NCBI RefSeq assembly: GCF_020700235.1
Contig: NZ_CP085301.1
Span: forward strand, 2,418,001 to 2,482,000
Source: Haladaptatus pallidirubidus
GTDB taxonomy: Archaea; Halobacteriota; Halobacteria; Halobacteriales; Haladaptataceae
Reading direction: 5' to 3'
Length of the DNA: 64,000 nt
Shown here in pieces: positions 47,549 through 56,628 of this stretch (positions are counted from its first letter, which is position 1; every line of letters begins with the position of its first letter). Position numbers and translations under genes: made by a program. A model generated the notes under the pieces. It was not told the DNA's origin and ran no database searches. It saw only the letters and a program-made list of their open reading frames with translations.

Positions 47549-49225
47549 ATGGCGTCACGAAACAATGTAACTGACAGACGTAGTTTCCTCAAGGCGGCAG
47601 GCGGGGCGGCCGCCGCCGCATCGCTTGCCGGTTGTCTCGGCGGCGACGGAAACGGCGGCGACGGAAACGGCGGCGACGGCGGACTACTCTCCTATGCGCG
47701 CGGAAGCGACTCCAGTTCGCTCGACCCGCAGGCGACGACCAGCGGTGAGGACGCGAAGGTCATGAACCAGATTTTCGACCGCCTCATCCACTTCAAGCCC
47801 GGAGAAACCGCACTCACCGAGGGTCTTGCGAAGGAGTTCAACCTCGACGGAAAGACCGCGACGCTCCAACTCCGCGAGGATGCAAAGTTCCACAACGGCG
47901 AGGACTTCACCGCGGACGATTTCCTCGCAACGTACGACCGGTTCCTCAACGAGGATTCCGAATACTACATCGACAACCAATACGATGGCAACGGAAACGC
48001 CTCCATCTATGGCAACTACCTGCTCGGAAAGGTCGATAACGTGAGTGCCGACGGAGACTACACACTGACCTTCCAACTCGGTGAGCGATATGCGCCGTTC
48101 CTCGCCAACCTCGCCGTGTTCGCGCTCGCGGTGCTTTCGAAGAAACAGATCGAAGAAAACGGTGGCCAAATCGCCAATCAACCGATCGGTACCGGCCCGT
48201 TCGAATTGGATACCTGGAACACGAACCAAGGCAAAATCCGACTGACGCCGAACGGCGACTACTGGGGTGACGCACCCAAGGTTGACGAAGTCGTCTTCGA
48301 AGGTGTTCAGGACAACGGAACCCGCGCACAGAAATTGCTCGCCGGAGAGTCCCAAATCGTCGACGGACTCGGCGCTCAGCAGGCGAAGCAGATCGACGGT
48401 GAGGATGGCGTCACGCTCGAACGGACGGAAGGCCTGAACGTCGGTTACATGGCGTTCAACATGTCGCGCGTCGAAGCGTTCCGCGACAAGAACGTCCGAT
48501 TGGCGATCAGCCACGCGATCAACACGAAAGCCATCGTGGACAACATCTACGAGGGACTCGCCGTGCAGTCGAGCCAGCCGATTCCGCCGGGAGTCATGGG
48601 CTACAACAAAGAACTTGACCCGTACCCGCACAACCCGGAGAAAGCACAAGAACTCCTCAATCAGACAGATTACGCCGACGGCTTCTCGTTCGAACTGGCG
48701 ACGATGAACAATCCGCGTCCGTACTTCCCGTCCCCCGTTCAGACGGCGGACACGGTTCGTTCGAACCTCCAAGAAATCGGCATCGAAGTCAACGTCAACG
48801 AACAGGTTTGGGACCCGTACCTCACCTACACTTCCGAGGGTAAGCACGACGCGTGTTTCCTCGGCTGGATGACCGACAACGGCGACCCGGACAACTTCTA
48901 CTACGCGCTGCTCCACCCGCAGCCGAAAGAGGACGCCGAGGTCTCGGAAAACCAAGACTGGATGGCGTGGGAGGACATGAACAACACGAGCAACAACGCC
49001 GCGTGGGCGAACAGCGAATTCATGAGTCTCATCGAAGAAGGGCAGAAGAAGTACGGCGACGGCGAGCGCAAGCAACTGTACAAGGAAGCCGGGAAAATTG
49101 CACACGACGAAGCGCCGTGGGTGTACGTCACCCACACCGAGGAACTCCGCGGCGTCAGCGACGAGGTGAGCAACTTCACGCTCGCGCCGATCAGCGGACC
49201 ATACCTCAATTTGGTCGAGCTATAA
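47549..49225 (+). CDS. Peptide ABC transporter substrate-binding lipoprotein
   Basis: 558 residues. Tat-lipoprotein signal: RRSFLKAAGGAAAAASLAGC with R10-R11 and lipidated C29, followed by a Gly-rich linker. Family SBP_bac_5 marks: FHNGEDFTADDFLATYDRFL, NQPIGTGPFELDTWNTNQGK and VRLAISHAINTKAIVDNIYE. Captures peptides (or nickel-chelates) at the cell surface for the DppBC permeases. First free gene after the ATPase gene, with its own promoter. Confidence 0.95.
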   Translation: MASRNNVTDRRSFLKAAGGAAAAASLAGCLGGDGNGGDGNGGDGGLLSYARGSDSSSLDPQATTSGEDAKVMNQIFDRLIHFKPGETALTEGLAKEFNLDGKTATLQLREDAKFHNGEDFTADDFLATYDRFLNEDSEYYIDNQYDGNGNASIYGNYLLGKVDNVSADGDYTLTFQLGERYAPFLANLAVFALAVLSKKQIEENGGQIANQPIGTGPFELDTWNTNQGKIRLTPNGDYWGDAPKVDEVVFEGVQDNGTRAQKLLAGESQIVDGLGAQQAKQIDGEDGVTLERTEGLNVGYMAFNMSRVEAFRDKNVRLAISHAINTKAIVDNIYEGLAVQSSQPIPPGVMGYNKELDPYPHNPEKAQELLNQTDYADGFSFELATMNNPRPYFPSPVQTADTVRSNLQEIGIEVNVNEQVWDPYLTYTSEGKHDACFLGWMTDNGDPDNFYYALLHPQPKEDAEVSENQDWMAWEDMNNTSNNAAWANSEFMSLIEEGQKKYGDGERKQLYKEAGKIAHDEAPWVYVTHTEELRGVSDEVSNFTLAPISGPYLNLVEL

Positions 49226-49274
49226 CAACGGAATAACGCATCTTTTTTGGTGACTGGTTTCATGCGTTTCGATA

Positions 49275-50288
49275 ATGATTAGCAAGCGCTTTCTTCTGAA
49301 GCGTCTTCTGTTGCTGATCCCGGTTTTGTTGGGTGTTGCGACGTTCGTTTTCGCAATTCTCCATCTTTCCCCGGGGAACCCGGCGCGGTCGATGGCCGGT
49401 CAGCGCGCATCGGAGGAGTTCGTTCGCCAGATAGAACGTGATCTCGGACTCGACCAACCGATATGGGTGCAATATGGAGAGTTCCTCTTCAACACTCTCA
49501 AACTCGACTTGGGTCAGTCGTACAACATTCGGCGGGGTGTTCCAGTGACCACGATTCTGGCCGACAAACTCCCGATCACGATTGAGATGGCCGTTCTCGG
49601 CCAGATAATCGGCGTTTCTATCGGTATTCCGTTGGGGATTATCAGCGCGGTCAAGCAGAACTCGCTCACGGATCACTTCACGCGAGTCGGGGCACTGACG
49701 GGAATCAGCGTGCCTATCTTCTGGAGCGGCCCGCTTCTCATCCTCTTGTTTGCCCAGATGCTCGGTATCCTTCCGACGAGCGGTCGCATCGCCACCGAGC
49801 ACTCGATACCAGCGATTACCGGTTTCATCACGCTCGACACGCTGCTCGTACTCGACTTCGAGGCGTTCCAGTCCGCGCTCCGGCATCTCCTCCTCCCGTG
49901 TCTCGTTCTCGGCATCTACCAGATGGCGCTCATTTCCCGGATGATGCGCTCGTCGATGCTGGAAGTCGTCCGGCAGGATTACATCCGAACGGCGCGCGCC
50001 AAGGGGCAGGGAAGCAAGATAACCCTGATGAAACACGGCCTTCGGAACGCGCTCATTCCAGTAATCACGGTCATCGGTATCCAGTTCGGGTCACTGCTCG
50101 GCGGTGCGGTGCTGACCGAAACCGTGTTCGGTATCTCAGGCGTCGGCCGACTGCTGGTGGATGCCATCACCGCCGGTGACTACCCGGTCGTGCAGGGTAC
50201 CGTGCTGGTATTCGCGCTCCTGTTCACGCTGGTCAATCTCGGCGTTGACATCACATACTCCTACCTTGACCCGAGGATCGAACAATGA
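49275..50288 (+). CDS. Peptide ABC transporter permease (DppB type)
   Basis: 337 residues, six helices. N-terminal RFLLKRLLLLIPVLLGVATF and LSPGNPARSMAG are DppB marks; the EAA coupling loop is in DYIRTARAKGQGSKITLMKH. The 3' end overlaps DppC by four bases. Confidence 0.95.
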   Translation: MISKRFLLKRLLLLIPVLLGVATFVFAILHLSPGNPARSMAGQRASEEFVRQIERDLGLDQPIWVQYGEFLFNTLKLDLGQSYNIRRGVPVTTILADKLPITIEMAVLGQIIGVSIGIPLGIISAVKQNSLTDHFTRVGALTGISVPIFWSGPLLILLFAQMLGILPTSGRIATEHSIPAITGFITLDTLLVLDFEAFQSALRHLLLPCLVLGIYQMALISRMMRSSMLEVVRQDYIRTARAKGQGSKITLMKHGLRNALIPVITVIGIQFGSLLGGAVLTETVFGISGVGRLLVDAITAGDYPVVQGTVLVFALLFTLVNLGVDITYSYLDPRIEQ

Positions 50289-51247
50289 GTACGCAATCAC
50301 AATCCGAGGAACAGCAGACGCGCGGAGTCGTCGCACGACTCCGCGCCTCGCCGTTCCTCTCCGAATTCCTGTCGAATCGTCTCGCCGTGACCGGTCTGTT
50401 CGTCATCCTCTCGATGGTGGCTATCGCCCTCTACGCGAGATTTTTCCTCGACCTCGGGGCCATCACGACCTCGCAACTCGGCAGCGCCCCGTCGATGGAA
50501 GGGCCGTGCGGCCACCAATCGCTCTCCGGATCAGTGGGGTCTCTCGGTTCCTGTGAGTACCTTTTCGGAACCGACATCCAAAGTCGTGATATTCTGCCCC
50601 GCGTCATGTACGGCGCGTGGCTGGCGCTGAAGTACGGAACCATCACGGTCGGTGCCTCGACGGTTCTCGGCGTTGGACTCGGCATCATCGCGGCCTACTA
50701 CAGCGACCTCGCAGACAACGTCATCATGCGGACGATGGACGTGCTGCTCGCGTTCCCGGCGCTCCTGCTGGCGCTCGCGCTGGTCGCCATCTTCCCGAAC
50801 GACTGGGGTCTCTGGCGTGCGGTCGTCGCGCTGACGCTCGTGTACACGCCGCGATTCGCCCGCGTCGTCCGCGGTGCGGCGCTCAAGGTGCTCGAAGACG
50901 AGTACATCGACGCGACAGTCGCGCTCGGTGCGACCGACCCGCGGGTGCTCGTTCGACACATCCTGCCGAACTCGCTCGCACCCATCACGGTTCAGAGTAC
51001 GCTCAACTTCGGGCTGGCCATCATCGACCTCGCGGCGCTCTCGTTCCTCGGCTTCGGTGCGCAGGCGGGAACGCCGTCGTGGGGACTGATGCTCTCGAAC
51101 GGCGTCGAAAACGGCCTACTCACCGGCGAGTGGTGGTGGTCGTTCTTCCCCGGTCTGTTCCTCGCCGTGACCGTGCTGGGCTTCAACTTGCTCGGCGACG
51201 GCATGCGCGACGCACTCGACCCCCGCATGCGTGAAACGGTAGACTGA
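50285..51247 (+). CDS. Peptide ABC transporter permease (DppC type)
   Basis: 320 residues with a cytoplasmic N-terminus, six helices, and the EAA-like loop EYIDATVALGATDPRVLVRH. Between helix 1 and 2 there is an unusually long exterior segment containing cysteines (GPCGHQ, GSCEYLF), which could form a disulfide. ATGA coupling to DppB; one-base overlap (TGATG) with the next small gene. Confidence 0.94.
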   Translation: MSTQSQSEEQQTRGVVARLRASPFLSEFLSNRLAVTGLFVILSMVAIALYARFFLDLGAITTSQLGSAPSMEGPCGHQSLSGSVGSLGSCEYLFGTDIQSRDILPRVMYGAWLALKYGTITVGASTVLGVGLGIIAAYYSDLADNVIMRTMDVLLAFPALLLALALVAIFPNDWGLWRAVVALTLVYTPRFARVVRGAALKVLEDEYIDATVALGATDPRVLVRHILPNSLAPITVQSTLNFGLAIIDLAALSFLGFGAQAGTPSWGLMLSNGVENGLLTGEWWWSFFPGLFLAVTVLGFNLLGDGMRDALDPRMRETVD

Positions 51248-51606
51248 TGGATCCCCTCGGTGCGGCTCTCTTTTCGCGCGCTCGATTCGCCGCCCGATTC
51301 GGAGCTCTCGGGTTTGTTTTAGGCGGTATCGGTCTCCTCGTCGCCGTGCTGTTGGGCGATTCAGTGCGGTTCGCCAGCGCAAACGTCTTTGCACTTGGCG
51401 CGCTCGCGTTCGCGCTCGGCTTGCTCGGTTGGTCCGGGTCGGTGTTCGCGGGTGCGGCTATCGAAAACATGAACGAACGGCTCGATTCGAACTCCGACTG
51501 GACGGAAGACGATTCTCGCCGTGCGATGACGGTCATCGGTAGTGTCGGCGCTGGCTGGATGGTCGGCGTAAGTGTGATGACGCTCGTCTTGCGTACGGCA
51601 TATTAG
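51247..51606 (+). CDS. Small membrane protein at the end of the Dpp operon
   Basis: 119 residues with three hydrophobic helices (about 17-37, 42-64, 96-116). The start overlaps the DppC stop, so it is made with the transporter. No family recognised with confidence; it may be an accessory to the permease or an unrelated passenger. Confidence 0.75.
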   Translation: MDPLGAALFSRARFAARFGALGFVLGGIGLLVAVLLGDSVRFASANVFALGALAFALGLLGWSGSVFAGAAIENMNERLDSNSDWTEDDSRRAMTVIGSVGAGWMVGVSVMTLVLRTAY

Positions 51607-51646
51607 GCCGTAAGCTTTTTGTCCAAATATCATAGTTAAGAGTTGT

Positions 51647-51865
51647 ATGGTCGTCCTCGAATCGACACTTGTGGGGCTTCTGCTCATGGGAATTGGGGTT
51701 GCAGTGGCGACAAGACCACAGAAAACATATAATATTCGACATAGTGTTGCCGTCGTATCTGCGGGCGAACTCACCGAGCTCGGCACTGCACGATACCAAG
51801 TCTACGGACTGCTCTGTACCCTTCTCGGCTTGATGCTGATAATCGTCCCGCTTTTCCTCCCGTAA
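51647..51865 (+). CDS. Small two-helix membrane protein
   Basis: 72 residues: helix LVGLLLMGIGVAVAT, a short loop (RPQKTYNIRHSVAVVSAGEL) and helix VYGLLCTLLGLMLIIVPLFL. Loop-in, both ends out or the reverse. AT-rich promoter-like sequence (ATCATAGTTAAGAG) precedes it. It meets the tail of the hydrolase pseudogene with no base between. Confidence 0.7.
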   Translation: MVVLESTLVGLLLMGIGVAVATRPQKTYNIRHSVAVVSAGELTELGTARYQVYGLLCTLLGLMLIIVPLFLP

Positions 51866-52287
51866 CTACAGGTTTGACGCGAACCGCTCACTTATCACTT
51901 CAAAAACCGTTTCTAGTGCGCCCGGTTCGGAAAACAGGTGACCCGCATCTCCCACGATTTCGAGTTCCCGAAATAGCCGAGTCGGTACTCGTCTGTTTTC
52001 GCTTGGTCTTCGACCCACTCGGTGACCGCGACGAGTCTGTCCGTTAGCAGTTCGATGTCGAACCGATTTTCGTAAACGGTGTCTTCGTCCTCGGTGAGTA
52101 GGTCGAACAGCAGCGTTCCCAGACCGAACTCGCGCAGCTGCTCGGCCACGAAGTTGTTTCGCGGGCTCTTCCGACTGCTTCCGCTGCCGTGTGCGAACAG
52201 GACGATTCCCGTTGCGTCTTGCGAAATTTCGAAATTTCCTTCCAGTTGAACCCCATCAACCGAAATCGCCATCTCTCCCGATTGCAT
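51866..52287 (-). pseudogene. Dienelactone-hydrolase-like alpha/beta hydrolase with internal deletion
   Basis: The N-terminal part (MQSGEMAISVDGVQLEGNFE, VLFAHGSGSSRKSPRNNFVA, up to RLGYFGN) matches haloarchaeal hydrolases of about 210 residues. Then the frame runs into unrelated SKSWEMRVTCF and a stop. In the next frame, from about 51967 to the TAG at 51866, ELEIVGDAGHLFSEPGALET is the expected C-terminus with the catalytic His. The central region, including the nucleophile Ser elbow, is missing. So an internal deletion of roughly 70 codons also shifted the frame. Not functional as a hydrolase. Confidence 0.8.
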
Positions 52288-52348
52288 GACGAGATACTAT
52301 TCGGTACGCCGGTGAGTAGTTGTGACGGCTGGACGGCAGGTGAGCGTC

Positions 52349-53056
52349 CTATCGGAGTCTCCGTTCCGCCAGTTTCCGTTCTTCGGGCGTGTTGACGTTC
52401 ACCGACCATCCGTCAGTCGTCATCGCCAGTATTGTCCTCTCCTCTACGAATCGTTGAATCGACTCCGCAAGTTCGTACTCCCCCCGAACCGACGGCTCCG
52501 TGTCGGCACAGGCGTCGAACATCTCCCGACTGTAAATCGCGAATCCCGCCGCGACGAGGCTGGGATTCGGCGGATTTTCCGGTTCCTTTTCGATTCCAAG
52601 CAGTTCGTTATCCTCGTTCACATCACAGATGGCTTTCACGCGCGCTTCCGCCGTCGAAACGAACTTGACATTTTGAACCGCATCAACACCGTCTTCGCGT
52701 TGGCGGCGAACCAACGGCTGAAGGTCGGATTGGATGATGCAGTCGCCGTCGATGCACATAAAATCTCCTTCCACGTGAGGTTCGGCCTGCAAAAGCGCGT
52801 GTGCCATCCCCAGCTGCTCGTCCTGCCACACGTAGGTTATCGGCACGCCAGCGAACGAATCGCCGTACCGTTCTCGAATTTTCTCCCCCTCGTAGCCGAT
52901 AACGACGACCAGCTCGTCGGCATCGAGCTCGAGCACCGCCTCGAAACAGTGGGTGAGAATCGGCTTTCCGGCCACCGCTACCAACGCCTTCGGTTTCTCG
53001 TCGGTCAGCGCTCGGAGGCGCGTTCCTTTTCCGGCGGTGAGGACGACGGCTTGCAT
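52349..53056 (-). CDS. Sugar-phosphate nucleotidyltransferase
   Basis: 235 residues. N-terminal pyrophosphorylase signature LTAGKGTRLRALTDEKPKAL, then IDGDCIIQ (metal Asp pair region) and WSVNVNTPEE. It is the short form without the left-handed beta-helix acetyltransferase domain. Makes an NDP-sugar, perhaps for protein glycosylation; substrate unknown. Confidence 0.9.
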   Translation of the reverse strand: MQAVVLTAGKGTRLRALTDEKPKALVAVAGKPILTHCFEAVLELDADELVVVIGYEGEKIRERYGDSFAGVPITYVWQDEQLGMAHALLQAEPHVEGDFMCIDGDCIIQSDLQPLVRRQREDGVDAVQNVKFVSTAEARVKAICDVNEDNELLGIEKEPENPPNPSLVAAGFAIYSREMFDACADTEPSVRGEYELAESIQRFVEERTILAMTTDGWSVNVNTPEERKLAERRLR

Positions 53057-53096
53057 GCATGCACCATTTTGCAGAGTCTCTATCTATTTCTTCGGG

Positions 53097-54374
53097 CTAC
53101 GCCCGAACGTTCTCCCCGACCGGTTCGCCGAACTCGCCGTTCTCGAACACCACGTTCCCGCGAACCATCGTCAGTTCGGGGAAGACGCCCGTCCAGCCCT
53201 CGAACGGCGTCCAGCCGCATTTCGAGTGGAGGTTGTCGCCGCGAATTTCCCGGGTTTCGTCCGGGTCAACCAGCACGAGGTCGGCCATTCTGCCCTCCTC
53301 GATGCGGCCTTTTCGCGGCATGCCGAACACCTTCGACGGGTTACGGGAAGTCAAGTCGGCTACGCGGTCGTAGCTCAGGTTCCCTTTGCGGGCCTGTTCG
53401 AGAAGGAGCGGAAGCATCGTCTCGACGCCGGGGACGCCGCTCGGCGCGTCCCAGATGTTCGCGTCTTTTTCTTTGCGGGTGTGCGGTGCGTGGTCGGTCG
53501 CAATCATATCGACCGTTCCGTCCGCAACACGAGCGAACACCTTCTCCCGCCGTTTCTCGCTCCTGAGCGGTGGATTCATCCGGCCGAAGGTTCCGAGTTC
53601 GTCGAGGTCGTCACGCGAGAGAAACAGGTGATGGGGCGTCACCTCGCAGGTCGCGCCGATTTCACGCGCCGCGTCAATACCCTCCGGCGTGCTGGTGTGC
53701 GCGATGTGCAGACGCGCGCCGAGTTCGTCGCCGATTTCACAGGCTCGCTCGACGGCGGCGGCCTCGGCTTCCGCCGTGCGGTAGGCACTCCACGCGTCCG
53801 TATCGTTTCCGTCGCGTGATCTCGCATCCTCGTCGAACAAATCCGCATCCTCTGCGTGAACCGTTACGACGAGGTAGTCGTCCGCGGCGCGTTCGACCGC
53901 CTCGCGAAACAGCTCTTCCTCGATTCCCATCTTTCCCGTCGAATCGGCGAGGAACACCTCGCCGAGTGCGAGAACCGGGCGGTCGAACAGCGATTCCGGT
54001 TCCCAATCCGGCGTCACACCGCCGTTGATTCCGTAGTCGATGTAGGATTTTGCGGCCAATTCCGCTTTCTCGTCAAAAGACTCGCCGTCTATCGTCGGCG
54101 GGTTGGTGTTCGGTTGATCGACAACAGTCGTGACGCCGCCCGCCACCGCGCTCTTGCTTCCCGTTTCCCACGTCTCCTTGTGCGAAAATCCGGGCTGGCG
54201 GAAGTGAACGTGCGCGTCGATTGCACCCGGAAGAAGAAGTTTTCCCGTGGCGTCTATGGATTTACCGGATTCCGTGAGCGACGACCCGATAGCGGAGATT
54301 CGCCCCGCGTCGGTGTCGATGCGAACGTCTCGCTTGCTCCCGTCGGCGAGCGTCGCGTTCCGAATAGTAAGCAT
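53097..54374 (-). CDS. pyrC: Dihydroorotase
   Basis: 425 residues from MLTIRNATLADGSKRDVRI. Cyclic amidohydrolase marks: DAHVHFRQPGFSHKE (His-x-His metal ligands), GGVTTVVDQPNTNPP, LHIAHTSTPEG, MIATDHAPHTRKEK. Converts carbamoyl aspartate to dihydroorotate in pyrimidine synthesis. The frame is open 257 codons further up on the same strand, but that part is antisense-frame noise over the lipoate-ligase gene; the ATG at 54374 is the canonical start. Confidence 0.92.
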   Translation of the reverse strand: MLTIRNATLADGSKRDVRIDTDAGRISAIGSSLTESGKSIDATGKLLLPGAIDAHVHFRQPGFSHKETWETGSKSAVAGGVTTVVDQPNTNPPTIDGESFDEKAELAAKSYIDYGINGGVTPDWEPESLFDRPVLALGEVFLADSTGKMGIEEELFREAVERAADDYLVVTVHAEDADLFDEDARSRDGNDTDAWSAYRTAEAEAAAVERACEIGDELGARLHIAHTSTPEGIDAAREIGATCEVTPHHLFLSRDDLDELGTFGRMNPPLRSEKRREKVFARVADGTVDMIATDHAPHTRKEKDANIWDAPSGVPGVETMLPLLLEQARKGNLSYDRVADLTSRNPSKVFGMPRKGRIEEGRMADLVLVDPDETREIRGDNLHSKCGWTPFEGWTGVFPELTMVRGNVVFENGEFGEPVGENVRA

Positions 54375-54399
54375 ACCCGCGAGTGGTTCGGGAACCGTC

Positions 54400-55089
54400 C
54401 TAAATCCCTCGGTCGCCGACGTGTTCGACCGTCGTTTCTTCCTCGCCAACCAGCAGATCTTCGATTGTTTCGATGACCAGCTCGACGTTTGAATCACCCT
54501 CTGCCTTGGCGATGCTCCCGACCGAATCCGGGTCGAAGGGAACGTCGAGCGCCGCATAAATCGGATCGAGGACGCTCGCGATTTCGTCGTGGTCGTCCAC
54601 GACGACGACGCCGGACACGAGCGCCGCCCCGGTTCGAACGCGCTGTGCGACCCCCGCGAGCTTTCCGTTCCATTGAAGCGAGTAGTCGCCCGGGCAGAAC
54701 GACCGTTGCGGTTCGCCGCGCTGGGCCGGTACGCCGAGTCGCCAGAAGGCGCGTTGAACCGCTTCGGTCGTCTCGGCGTACCGTTCCTCCATCCCTCGTC
54801 GCATATCCGCGAGTGGGACGGTGTGGGCGAAGGCGACTGTGGTTCCCGTATAGGCGACCGCCCGTCCGCCGACGCTCCGCTCGACGGGTTCGAACCCGCA
54901 GGTTTCGGCGACGGATTTCGCCACGTCAAACCCCTCGGCGCGCGCGTCCCGTCGCCCGAATGCGATTTGACGGTGTGGCGTCCACACCCGAACCGCGGCC
55001 TCGCCGCTGTCTGCCGTCTCGGAGAGCATCGTGGCTGTAACCGTCCGGTCTTCGTCTCGCGTTTCGGCTCGGCCACGAAGCACGCGCAT
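54400..55089 (-). CDS. Lipoate/biotin protein ligase-like protein
   Basis: 229 residues from MRVLRGRAETRDEDRTVTAT. The LplA-type core is present: VRVWTPHRQIAFGRRDA, SVGGRAVAYTGTTVAFAH (the RRxxGGG loop equivalent is RSVGGRAV), and QWNGKLAGVAQRVRTGAALV. Attaches lipoate or octanoate to 2-oxoacid dehydrogenases. It precedes dihydroorotase by 25 bases, probably in one transcript, with no metabolic link that I can see. Confidence 0.88.
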   Translation of the reverse strand: MRVLRGRAETRDEDRTVTATMLSETADSGEAAVRVWTPHRQIAFGRRDARAEGFDVAKSVAETCGFEPVERSVGGRAVAYTGTTVAFAHTVPLADMRRGMEERYAETTEAVQRAFWRLGVPAQRGEPQRSFCPGDYSLQWNGKLAGVAQRVRTGAALVSGVVVVDDHDEIASVLDPIYAALDVPFDPDSVGSIAKAEGDSNVELVIETIEDLLVGEEETTVEHVGDRGI

Positions 55090-55143
55090 AGCACTCCATT
55101 GTGACCCGACGTATGTAAACGCTCTCGGTCTAGAGTGAGTTGC

Positions 55144-56040
55144 ATGGTCGGGCTTCCGCCGGAGGTTCTTTCGCGCTATCCGCGCTTTTCGCTCTACAAC
55201 TCTCCCTACGCTGCACACGACGAGGGCTGTGCTATCGACCTGTATCCCGGCAGTGGTTACTCACGGCTCGGCGACGCACAGACGTCGGTCGACCGAGCGG
55301 GGAGCGAAGCGACCCGCGAGACGAGCGCGCCCAGTCCCGTCGCTGGCGAGGTGGTCGAAACCCGGACGGTGACCGCACCGCGGAAAGCCTACGCCGTAGC
55401 ACACGACTACCTCATCGTGGTCGATACCGGCGACTATCTGACCCGGATGCTCCACGTGAAACCGGATGTCGAACCGGGCCAGCGAGTCGAAATCGGCGAT
55501 TCGCTCGGCGAGATGATTCGCTCGGGATTCTTCGCGCCGTGGGTCGCAAACCACATCCATCTCGGATTCCGGCCGCGAGATTCGAATCCGGTTCGGGCCT
55601 CCGGGTCGCTTCCGATGGGCTGCCCGGTCGAAATAGAACCGCTCGTGTGGGACGGGTCGGGTCGCGTGGTCGCCACCGGGGACACCTTCGTCGTCCTCGA
55701 TTCACCCACGCACCCAGCACCGGGCGAGCGATTTGTGGGAATCGCGGGCGTTGCAGATGGAGAAACCGTCGTGCTGGACGGCGGATTTCCACATTACGAG
55801 GGCGGCGGCGCGTTGGCGAACGGCTTTCCTACCGTTTCGGATTCCGTCTCGCTTTTCGGTTCGACCATCGGCTCTTCCGATGGTCGAACCGTGACGTGGA
55901 ACGACGTTGAAATTCGTGCGAACGGAACACCGATTACCGGTCTCTCGCTGTTCGCCGCGCGCGAACAGTTCGGCGCGAAGCTCGTCTGCCCAGGCCACGG
56001 CTTTTCGGTCGGCGATTCGATTTCCGTGACCCTTCACTAA
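55144..56040 (+). CDS. M23-like domain protein
   Basis: 298 residues from MVGLPPEVLSRYPRFSLYNS. Possible lysostaphin-type zinc ligands: H and D in AAHDEGCAIDLYPG, and HxH in NHIHLGF; the region between (PVAGEVVETRTVTAP, VEPGQRVEIGDSLGE) has the M23/biotinyl-lipoyl sandwich pattern. No signal peptide, so it acts inside the cell or is non-catalytic. The C-terminal 130 residues are beta-rich and unrecognised. Divergent from the lipoate-ligase-like gene. Confidence 0.75.
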   Translation: MVGLPPEVLSRYPRFSLYNSPYAAHDEGCAIDLYPGSGYSRLGDAQTSVDRAGSEATRETSAPSPVAGEVVETRTVTAPRKAYAVAHDYLIVVDTGDYLTRMLHVKPDVEPGQRVEIGDSLGEMIRSGFFAPWVANHIHLGFRPRDSNPVRASGSLPMGCPVEIEPLVWDGSGRVVATGDTFVVLDSPTHPAPGERFVGIAGVADGETVVLDGGFPHYEGGGALANGFPTVSDSVSLFGSTIGSSDGRTVTWNDVEIRANGTPITGLSLFAAREQFGAKLVCPGHGFSVGDSISVTLH

Positions 56041-56056
56041 CGTCGAAGAATGCGAA

Positions 56057-56530
56057 CTACTGCGTGCGATTTCGGTATTCTTCTTTCAACGTCTGGTATT
56101 TTTCATCGTGACGCATCTCGTCCCATCTTCGTTTAAAAACCTTCGCCGCTTCGCGCTTTTTCGGGTCGGCCCACCGTTTCGGTTCGCGCTCCTTACCATC
56201 GATGTACTTCTTCTCGCAAGGATATTTCGCGTAGCGCATCGCCCGAGTGAACCCCATCTGACAGTATTTCCGCGCCATATCCATTCCGACGAAATCGCCG
56301 TTTTCGCGGTATCTTTCGTACTTCTTCCCGAGTTTCCTTGCGGATTCCTCTGCTGACTCGGAGTCGGCGTACGACCAGTGCGGAAGCAGTTCGGATTTGT
56401 ACGGTTCGGCTTTGAACACGCCTTTCTCGCTCCCGTCGATTCCGTACTTTTCGACGTACTTTTCGGGGTGTTTTCGGTAGTCAATGTCGTCTTCCGGACT
56501 ATCGTTTTCCGATTCGTCGTCTTCTGGCAC
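56057..56530 (-). CDS. DUF4385-like protein
   Basis: 157 residues. VFKAEPYKSELLPHWSYADS, FVGMDMARKYCQMGFTRAMR and WADPKKREAAKVFKRRWDEM follow the DUF4385 pattern known from phages, bacteria and archaea. Basic, aromatic-rich, probably nucleic-acid associated. Function unknown. Confidence 0.85.
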   Translation of the reverse strand: MPEDDESENDSPEDDIDYRKHPEKYVEKYGIDGSEKGVFKAEPYKSELLPHWSYADSESAEESARKLGKKYERYRENGDFVGMDMARKYCQMGFTRAMRYAKYPCEKKYIDGKEREPKRWADPKKREAAKVFKRRWDEMRHDEKYQTLKEEYRNRTQ

Positions 56531-56628
56531 TGGCTCCGGATTCGGGTTCCGAGATGTTGGTTCGTTCGGCTAACGCGATGGGCAGGCCGTGACCTACCTT
56601 TCCCTTCGAGTCGTTGATTTCGGGAAGT

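Noticed and set aside
47684..49135. 483-codon minus-strand frame over the substrate-binding protein
   Set aside because: Antisense shadow of a clear lipoprotein gene; no start signal or domain.
53097..55145. 682-residue fusion of dihydroorotase with an upstream domain
   Set aside because: The first 257 codons are a spurious frame over the lipoate-ligase-like gene; dihydroorotase has a canonical start at 54374.
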